Shown one piece after another: positions 6,847-11,853 of a stretch of 11,853 bases of DNA. A model generated the notes under the pieces. It ran no database searches, had not been told where the DNA came from, and worked only from the letters and a program-made list of their open reading frames with translations. Within the stretch, counting starts at the first letter, position 1, and the number at the start of each line of letters is the position of its first letter. The stretch covers positions 1 through 11,853 of the forward strand of contig JBGAOK010000109.1 in NCBI GenBank assembly GCA_044221805.1, in the 5' to 3' direction. The position numbers and the translations under genes are program-made. The stretch is from Meridianimarinicoccus sp044221805 (GTDB lineage Bacteria > Pseudomonadota > Alphaproteobacteria > Rhodobacterales > Rhodobacteraceae).

Positions 6847-7634
6847 TCCGCCGCATGCTCGGGACACTCGGCCTGCGGGCGGCCGGCGCCACCGATCCGG
6901 CCGACCGTCTGTCGCCGTCGCCAGAGTGCCCGGTCTATGTCATCGGCGACATCCACGGCCGGGCTGATCTTCTGGACCTGCTGCTGCCAAGGATCGCCGC
7001 CGACCGCGCCGACAGGGGCTGGGACCGGGCCGCAACGGTGCTGGTCGGCGACTACATCGACCGCGGCGCGGACAGCGCCGGCGTTCTGGCCCGCTGCATG
7101 GAGATGGACGCGGACCCGGACGTCACCTGCCTGCTCGGCAATCACGAGGTGATGTGCCTCGACTTCCTGACCGGCTCGGGCGGCGAGCCCGCCGCGATCA
7201 CCTGGCTCAGGAACGGCGGGCGGGCGATGCTGGAAAGCTATGGCGCCGCGCTGCCGATCCGGGTCGACGGGGTCGAACTGATCGAGCAGATGCGCGACGC
7301 CGCGCTGGCGCGGATCTCCAAGCGCGTGATCGACTGGCTCAGGGCGCGGCCGCTTTACTGGACCAGCGGCGACCTTGCGGTCTGCCATGCCACGCCCGAC
7401 CCGCTGATCGCCCTGGCCGAGCTGGACCAGCGCGAACTGGTCTGGGGCCGCCCGAAGCCGGGCATGCCCGATCGCGCCGATGGCTACTGGCTGGCCCATG
7501 GCCACACCATCGTGCGCGAGCCGCGGATCACCGGGCGGCGGATCAATGTGGATACCGGCGCGTTCGAGACCGGCTTGCTGACCGCGGCGGTGTTCGCCCC
7601 GGGCGCGCCGATCCGGTTTCTCGGCACGCTCTGA
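6843..7634 (+). CDS. Metallophosphoesterase, Ser/Thr protein phosphatase-like
   Basis: This is a 263-residue calcineurin-like phosphoesterase of the bacterial PPP-like group, relatives of which remove phosphate from proteins or small molecules using a two-metal centre. Metal-binding motifs appear in order: GDIHGR (35-40), GDYIDRG (69-75) and LGNHE (98-102), followed by a CHATPDP segment and the C-terminal LAHGHT motif. There is no signal peptide or membrane segment, so it is probably cytoplasmic. ATG at 6843 overlaps the rhomboid stop (ATGA); the reading frame stays open 43 codons further upstream, but that part is Arg/Pro-rich shadow sequence inside the rhomboid gene. It ends 15 bases from the convergent znuB. 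The substrate cannot be told from sequence. Confidence 0.9.
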   Translation: MIRRMLGTLGLRAAGATDPADRLSPSPECPVYVIGDIHGRADLLDLLLPRIAADRADRGWDRAATVLVGDYIDRGADSAGVLARCMEMDADPDVTCLLGNHEVMCLDFLTGSGGEPAAITWLRNGGRAMLESYGAALPIRVDGVELIEQMRDAALARISKRVIDWLRARPLYWTSGDLAVCHATPDPLIALAELDQRELVWGRPKPGMPDRADGYWLAHGHTIVREPRITGRRINVDTGAFETGLLTAAVFAPGAPIRFLGTL

Positions 7635-7663
7635 CGCCGCGGCGCCGGCTCAGCGCCGCCGCG
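7635..7663. terminator. Dyad at the convergent phosphatase/znuB junction
   Basis: GCGGCGC (7639-7645) and GCGCCGC (7653-7659) form a perfect 7-bp stem around a 7-base loop, and three further pairs lie beyond one mismatch. It spans the whole 15-bp gap and the last codons of znuB, where a two-way terminator would be expected. There is no T-run on either side. Confidence 0.4.
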
Positions 7664-8438
7664 CCGCCACCGCCGCCGCCACCCCGAAGGCCAGCGTCGC
7701 CACGGCGACGATGGTGGGTCCGGTCGGCGTGTCAGCTTGATAGGACAGCACCAGTCCCAGGATCGCCGACCCCGCCCCCGCGCCGGCCGCCAGCACCGCC
7801 ATCCGTTCGGGGCTGGCCGCGAAGGGACGCACCGTCGCCGCCGGCACGATCAGCATGGCCGAGATCAGCAGCGCGCCCACCACCTTCAGCGCCACCGCAA
7901 CCACCAGCGCCAGCGCCAGCGTCAAGATGAACTGCTCGCGCTTCGGGTCGATGCCGCTGGCCTGAGCCAGATCGGCGTTCAGGGTCGCGGTCAGCAGCCC
8001 CGACCAGCGCCAGACCAGCAGCGCCACCACCAGCGCGGCCCCGCCCCAGATCACCAGAAGGTCACCCTTCGTCACCGCAAGGATGTCGCCCAGCAGGATC
8101 GCCATCAGGTCGACCCGCATGCCGCCGGTGAGCGCCACAACCACCAGCCCGACCGCCAGCCCGCCATGGGCAAAGACGCCCAGGATCGTGTCCACCGGAT
8201 AGCCCCGCGCCGCCAGCCCCGACACCGCCACCGCCAGCAGCAGCGCCACCAGCAGCACCGCCGGAAAGACGGGGAGCGCCAGCGCCAGCGCCAGCGCCAC
8301 GCCCAGAAGCGCCGCATGGGCGGTGGCATCGCCGAAATAGGCCATCCGGCGCCAGACGATGAAGCAGCCCAGCGGCCCCGCCGCCAGCGCCACGCCGATG
8401 CCGGCCAGCGCGCCGCGGACCAGGAAATCGTCCAGCAT
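7650..8438 (-). CDS. znuB: Zinc ABC transporter membrane permease ZnuB
   Basis: ZnuB is the inner-membrane permease of the high-affinity zinc importer ZnuABC; it pairs with ZnuC and takes zinc from periplasmic ZnuA. The 262-residue product matches the family length (E. coli ZnuB is about 261) and has multiple hydrophobic helices across its length. It carries the family's early conserved stretch, IVWRRMAYFGDATAHAALLG, and a later LKVVGALLISAMLIVPAA segment. Its ATG shares one base with the znuC stop (TGATG), so the two are translationally coupled. Close relatives transport Mn or Fe; zinc is favoured because the neighbouring ATPase is ZnuC-like with a His-rich tail. znuA and zur are not in the window. 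Confidence 0.92.
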   Translation of the reverse strand: MLDDFLVRGALAGIGVALAAGPLGCFIVWRRMAYFGDATAHAALLGVALALALALPVFPAVLLVALLLAVAVSGLAARGYPVDTILGVFAHGGLAVGLVVVALTGGMRVDLMAILLGDILAVTKGDLLVIWGGAALVVALLVWRWSGLLTATLNADLAQASGIDPKREQFILTLALALVVAVALKVVGALLISAMLIVPAATVRPFAASPERMAVLAAGAGAGSAILGLVLSYQADTPTGPTIVAVATLAFGVAAAVAARRR

Positions 8439-9188
8439 CAGTCGCTCCCGCCCCGCGGATCGTGGCTGTGGTCATGGTCGTGGTCGTGGTCATGGGCATG
8501 GCGATAGAGTGCCAGCGTGCCATGAGTGCCCTGCCCGAACAGCGCCCGGTATTCCGGCGCTGTGGCCACGGTCGCCGGCGTGCCGTGGCAGCAGATGTGC
8601 CCGTTCAGGCAGACCACCCGGTCGGACGCACTCATCACCACATGCAGGTCGTGGCTGACCATCAGGACCCCGCAGCCCAGCGACCGGCGCAGGTCCTCGA
8701 TGATGCGGTAGAAGGCGGCGGTGCCGGGCTGGTCGAGCCCCCGCGTCGCCTCGTCCAGCACCAGAAGGTCGGGCTGCATCAGGATCGCGCGGGCCAGCAG
8801 CACGCGCTGGAACTGCCCGCCCGACAGGCCGGTCATCTGCTGCGCCTCGACCTCGGGGGCAAGCCCCACCGCGGCCAGCGCCGCTGCCCGCGCCGGGGCG
8901 TCGTGGAACTGCGGCAGGCGCAGGAACCGGCCCACCGGCATCGGCATCGTGGCATCGATGTGGAGCGTCTGGGGCACATAGCCGATCTTCAGCCCCGGCG
9001 CCCGGATGACCGCGCCGGCCGAGGGCTTCAGCGCCCCCACCAGCGCCTGCAGCAGCGACGATTTCCCCGACCCGTTCGGGCCGACGATGGTGACGATCTC
9101 GCCCCGCTCGATCGCCAGATCCACATGGCGCAGCACCGGGCTGGCCGTCCCGGACGACGCTCAGGTGGCGGGCTTCGATCAGGGGCAT
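8438..9188 (-). CDS. znuC: Zinc ABC transporter ATP-binding protein ZnuC, frameshifted near its 5' end
   Basis: ZnuC is the ATPase that powers zinc import through ZnuB. The main frame encodes 232 residues from a GTG at 9136: Walker A GPNGSGKSS (19-27), signature LSGGQ (104-108), Walker B LVLDEA (125-130), H-loop SHD (161-163), the ZnuC-typical NGHICCHGTP, and a tail HAHDHDHDHDHSHD (213-226). The true start appears to lie in another frame at ATG 9188, which reads MPLIEARHLSVVRDGQP and then loses register at the CCCGG run (9137-9141). Removing one base joins the two into a 249-residue protein, the normal ZnuC length. A stop (9161-9163) blocks the main frame upstream. A further in-frame ATG at 9245 is possible. 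The shift could be a sequencing error or a real mutation; translation from the GTG would lack only the first strand. The Walker B proline is replaced by Ala (LDEAT). Confidence 0.9.
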
Positions 9189-9264
9189 GGGGCGGCTCCG
9201 CGGGGCATCCGCGCCGTTCTCGCCCGGCGCCGGGGCGAAGTCCATCACCTCGCCCTGCGGCCTG

Positions 9265-10695
9265 TCAGCTGGGCGCGGCATTGCCCAGATCGACGATCTT
9301 GCCCGGGTTCAGGATGTTGAGCGGATCCAGCGCCAGCTTCACCGCCCGCATCACCGCCAGGGCCTCGGGCCCCAGCTCGCGGCCCAGATAGGCCGCCTTG
9401 CCCTGGGCGATGCCATGCTCGCCGGTGCAGGTGCCGTCATGGGCGATGGCCAGGTCGTTCAGCCAGCCGATGAAGCTCTCGGCGCGGACCACCTCGTCGG
9501 GATGGTTGGTGTCCACCGGCAGCAGCACATGGAAGTTGCCGTCGCCCACATGGCCCAGCACCGGCGCCAGCAGGCCCAGTTCCGTGGCCCGCGCCTGGGC
9601 CGCCGCGACGCAGTCGGCCAGCGCCGAGATCGGCACGCAGATGTCGGTGGACATCGACTTCACCCCGGGCCTGAGCCCGTGCGTCGCCCAGTAGGCATCG
9701 TGCCGGGCCTGCCACAGGCGGTTGCGGTCCTCGGCCTTGACCGCCCATTCGAATCCTTTCGCGCCATGGTCCTGGGCGATCACCCCGAAGGCCTCGGCCT
9801 GTTCCGCCACGCCTGAATCCGAGCCGTGGAACTCCAGCAGCAGAAGCGGCGCCTCGGGCAGCGAGAGCTTCGAATAGACGTTGACCGCGCGCACGGTCAG
9901 CGGGTCCAGCAGTTCCATCCGCGCCACGGGCAGGCCGTATTGCAGGGTAGCGATGGCCGCCCGGCAAGCGTCGGTCAGGGTCGGGAAGGAACAGGTCGCG
10001 GCCGAGATCGCCTCGGGGATCCCGTGCAGGCGGAGGGTCATCTCGGTGATCAGGCCCAGCGTGCCTTCCGAGCCGACGATCAGCCGGGTCAGGTCATAGC
10101 CGGCGGCCGATTTCCGCGCCCGGTGCCCGGTCGTCATCACCTCGCCATTGGCCATGACCGCCTTCAGGCCCAGTACCGCGTCGCGCATGGTGCCATAGCG
10201 CACCGCGTTGGTGCCCGAGGCCCGCGTCGCCGCCATCCCGCCCAGCGAGGCATCGGCGCCGGGATCCACCGGGAAGAACAGGCCGCGGTCGCGCAGGTGG
10301 GTGTTCAGCGCCTTGCGGGTCAGGCCCGGCTCCACGGTGCAGTCCATGTCGTCCACATGGACCGCCAACACCCGGCTCATCTCGCGGAAATCGACCGAGA
10401 CGCCGCCCGCCGGGGCGTTCACGTGACCCTCGAGCGAGGTGCCGGCGCCGAAGGCGATCACCGGCACCCGCCGCGCCGCGCAGGCGCGCACGATCGCCTG
10501 CACCTCCTCGGTCGAGCGCGGGAAGACCACGGCGTCTGGCGGCTGGCTGGGCAGCCAGGTGGTGGTGTGGCCGTGCTGTTCGCGCAGCGTGACGCCGGTC
10601 TGGCAGCGCTCGCCGAGGCGATCGCGCAATTGCGCCACCGTGTCGGCGGTGGCCACCGGGTCGCGCGGCGGCAAGGCAACGGTCTGGATCGCCAT
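9265..10695 (-). CDS. FAD-binding oxidoreductase, D-lactate dehydrogenase (cytochrome)/glycolate oxidase GlcD-like
   Basis: This flavoenzyme of the vanillyl-alcohol oxidase fold oxidises a 2-hydroxy acid such as D-lactate or glycolate and passes electrons to cytochrome c or quinone. The 476-residue product has an FAD_binding_4 domain with the PP-loop segment PVIAFGAGTSLEGH (about 78-91), the flavin-contacting DPGADASLGG (144-153) and GSEGTLGLIT (208-217). The FAD-oxidase C-terminal domain contains HVGDGNFH and ends with CTGEHGIAQGK and NPGKIVDLG. Length and motifs fit cytochrome-type D-lactate dehydrogenases best; the exact substrate is inferred. The frame is open far upstream, but ATG at 10695 is preceded by a strong purine-rich site (GGAGGGGGAG, 8 bases before it), so the longer reading is rejected. 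znuC follows 76 bases downstream on the same strand. Confidence 0.92.
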   Translation of the reverse strand: MAIQTVALPPRDPVATADTVAQLRDRLGERCQTGVTLREQHGHTTTWLPSQPPDAVVFPRSTEEVQAIVRACAARRVPVIAFGAGTSLEGHVNAPAGGVSVDFREMSRVLAVHVDDMDCTVEPGLTRKALNTHLRDRGLFFPVDPGADASLGGMAATRASGTNAVRYGTMRDAVLGLKAVMANGEVMTTGHRARKSAAGYDLTRLIVGSEGTLGLITEMTLRLHGIPEAISAATCSFPTLTDACRAAIATLQYGLPVARMELLDPLTVRAVNVYSKLSLPEAPLLLLEFHGSDSGVAEQAEAFGVIAQDHGAKGFEWAVKAEDRNRLWQARHDAYWATHGLRPGVKSMSTDICVPISALADCVAAAQARATELGLLAPVLGHVGDGNFHVLLPVDTNHPDEVVRAESFIGWLNDLAIAHDGTCTGEHGIAQGKAAYLGRELGPEALAVMRAVKLALDPLNILNPGKIVDLGNAAPS

Positions 10696-10899
10696 GGCCT
10701 GATCTCCCCCTCCAGGCCGGGCCGCGGGTTGGCGGCCGGGATGCTCCGGCGTAATCCCAAAGCACCGCCGCGGGCAAGCCCCGGTCGCGGCCCGCCGCGG
10801 CAATCGGGCGCAATTGGACTGGCCCACCTGACCCACCCGTGCTAACCGCCCGCAGGGGCAGGCGACTCGCGCCTTGCGGAGCCTTGGGGGCACAGGACG
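10696..10899. promoter_or_regulatory. Divergent promoter region between the FAD oxidase and SHOCT genes
   Basis: This 204-bp stretch serves both divergent genes. It contains AATTGGACTGGCC at 10812-10824, reminiscent of the TTGG-N-CTGACCAA-type sites bound by GntR/FCD regulators of lactate or glycolate metabolism, and a near-tandem TGGCCCACC/TGACCCACC at 10819-10836. The purine-rich ribosome site of the - strand gene lies at 10704-10713. No clear -35/-10 pair could be picked for either direction. Confidence 0.35.
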
Positions 10900-11706
10900 A
10901 TGCTGAATCTCACTCCGGCCGGCCAGCAGGTCGTGGCCGACATCGCAGGCCGCTACGGCGTCAGCCAGAACGCGGTCGAAGCCCTTCTGGTGGCAGTCAA
11001 TGCCGGCGGCGGGTCGATGGCGCAGTTCTCGCATCCCGAACTGGGCGGCATGGGCCAGTGGTCGCGCGGCGGCATGATCATGATCGGCGACATGTTCAAC
11101 AACGGCCTGAAGGCCAGTGTCGACGGCATCTGCACCGAACTGTCCAACGCGCTGGTCAACCAGCAGATCTTCGCCCCTATGGCGGCACCGACGGCGCCGA
11201 TGGCGTCTCAAAGCCAGTACCAGGGCAGCGGCAATGTCAGCTTCTCGACCTCGGGCTTCGGCGGCGGGTCGTCCTGGCCGGCGGAATTGGGCCAGCCCTC
11301 GTCCACCGGGTCGCAGAACAACCTGCGCTATGCGGTGTTTCCCGCAACCCGGCGGCTGGCCATCGACGTGAACGGCCAGATCACCGTCTACGACACCGGC
11401 GACCACCAGATCGGCGGTTTCTCGCAGCAGCAGGGCGGCGACCAGACCATCACCTTCACCTCGCAATACGGCACCGTGCGGGTGTCGGACCTGCCGGTGG
11501 TCACCCCGGGCGGCGCGGCCCAATCGGCACCCCAATCGGCACCCCAATCGGCACCCGAGCCGGCTGGTCAGGCCAATGCCCCGGCCAGCCCGGCGCAGGC
11601 AGAGATCCTGGGCATGATCGAGAAGCTCTCGAGCCTGCACAAGCAGGGCGTGCTGACCGACGCCGAGTTCGAGACCAAGAAGGCCGACCTGCTGGGCCGG
11701 CTCTGA
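10900..11706 (+). CDS. SHOCT domain-containing protein of unknown function
   Basis: The 268-residue product ends in a SHOCT domain (EILGMIEKLSSLHKQGVLTD then AEFETKKADLLGRL), a short helical module found at the C-terminus of many unrelated bacterial proteins and thought to act in oligomerisation. The N-terminal ~95 residues form a conserved-looking module, LTPAGQQVVADIAGRYGVSQ followed by SHPELGGMGQWSRGGMIMIG and DMFNNGLKA, which I recognise from similar alphaproteobacterial proteins without a known role. A Gln/Ser/Pro-rich linker follows, then a beta-rich middle region (ITVYDTGDHQIGGFS, TITFTSQYGTVRVSDLP) and a low-complexity linker with QSAP repeated three times. There is no signal peptide or membrane segment. 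ATG at 10900 lies two bases after an AGGA. Divergent from the FAD oxidase; a hairpin follows. Confidence 0.85.
   Translation: MLNLTPAGQQVVADIAGRYGVSQNAVEALLVAVNAGGGSMAQFSHPELGGMGQWSRGGMIMIGDMFNNGLKASVDGICTELSNALVNQQIFAPMAAPTAPMASQSQYQGSGNVSFSTSGFGGGSSWPAELGQPSSTGSQNNLRYAVFPATRRLAIDVNGQITVYDTGDHQIGGFSQQQGGDQTITFTSQYGTVRVSDLPVVTPGGAAQSAPQSAPQSAPEPAGQANAPASPAQAEILGMIEKLSSLHKQGVLTDAEFETKKADLLGRL
11521..11556 (+). repeat. Perfect 12-bp tandem repeat, three copies, in the SHOCT gene
   Basis: CAATCGGCACCC is repeated three times without a mismatch and in frame, encoding QSAP-QSAP-QSAP in the linker before the SHOCT domain. Unit changes would add or remove four residues without shifting frame. Confidence 0.97.
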
Positions 11707-11730
11707 CCCGACCCTGACCCGACCCTGACC
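11703..11730 (+). repeat. 11-bp tandem repeat spanning the SHOCT stop codon
   Basis: CTGACCCGACC occurs twice (11703-11713, 11714-11724), followed by a partial third copy (11725-11730). The first copy contains the TGA stop of the SHOCT gene, so the repeat arose at the very end of the coding sequence. Confidence 0.9.
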
Positions 11731-11731
11731 G

Positions 11732-11756
11732 GGCGCGGCGGCACGCCGCCCGCGCC
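11732..11756 (+). terminator. Hairpin after the SHOCT gene
   Basis: GGCGCGGCGGC (11732-11742) pairs with GCCGCC-c-GCGCC (11745-11756), giving an 11-bp stem with one bulged C and a very tight AC turn (in practice a CACG tetraloop). It starts 25 bases after the stop. There is no T-run, so it may be a weak or Rho-assisted terminator. Confidence 0.4.
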
Positions 11757-11853
11757 GCCACGGCCCCGCCCGTCCGCACCCGTCCGCGCCCGATCCCTGG
11801 CCTGCGGGCGGGCACCCGGACGCGGGCCGGACGATCTCACGCAGGCCGAAGGC

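Noticed and set aside
7737..8507. 256-codon + strand frame rich in Gln, His and Arg opposite znuB
   Set aside because: Composition is an artefact of reading a membrane protein gene on the opposite strand.
9265..11640. 791-codon reading of the FAD oxidase
   Set aside because: The first 315 codons run antisense through the SHOCT gene and intergenic DNA and match nothing in the family; the strong ribosome site supports a start at 10695.
11757..11853. Possible gene at the right edge, including CCCGTCCGC near-repeats
   Set aside because: Open frames here are Arg/Pro/Gly-rich with no motif and no start signal; any real gene would lie outside the window.

Overview
The window is GC-rich DNA from an alphaproteobacterium, most likely Rhodobacterales (Rhodobacteraceae/Paracoccaceae). 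I infer this from the gene repertoire: an EpsI-fused exosortase of the XrtD (VPLPA-CTERM) type, a SHOCT-domain protein of a type seen in that group, and a short-tailed ZnuC/ZnuB pair. The barrel gene in the exosortase cluster looks less GC-rich than the zinc-transport genes. No replicon-scale feature, tRNA, rRNA, insertion sequence or CRISPR array was seen.

Layout. Positions 1-299 are a leader with a tandem TTATCNNCAGA motif. uvrC (300-2168, +) is a housekeeping nucleotide excision repair gene. After a 180-bp gap comes a compact envelope cluster on the + strand: a Wza-like polysaccharide export protein (2349-2942), a large outer-membrane beta-barrel (2955-4334), an exosortase fused to an EpsI domain (4445-6049), a rhomboid intramembrane protease (6157-6846) and a PPP-like metallophosphoesterase (6843-7634, ATGA overlap with the rhomboid). 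A perfect TATAAT box and a TTGCA-TG-TGCAA dyad lie just ahead of the exosortase.

The second half is mostly on the - strand. Read in the direction of transcription it holds a D-lactate dehydrogenase/glycolate-oxidase-type FAD enzyme (10695-9265), znuC (9188-8438) and znuB (8438-7650). znuC carries an apparent one-base frameshift after codon 17. The znu pair meets the phosphatase gene tail to tail across a 15-bp gap with a strong dyad. A SHOCT-domain protein (10900-11706, +) is divergent from the FAD enzyme and has a perfect triple QSAP repeat. A hairpin follows it.

Working together. The export protein and barrel could form an outer-membrane route for an exopolysaccharide. The exosortase would process C-terminally tagged surface proteins at the inner membrane, as in other exosortase/polysaccharide loci. 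No tagged substrate, glycosyltransferase or chain-length kinase is encoded here, so these must lie elsewhere. ZnuC and ZnuB would need a periplasmic ZnuA from elsewhere. I see no radically new system. The best leads are the znuC frameshift, the minimal exosortase cluster with its adjacent rhomboid, and the dyad over the exosortase promoter.
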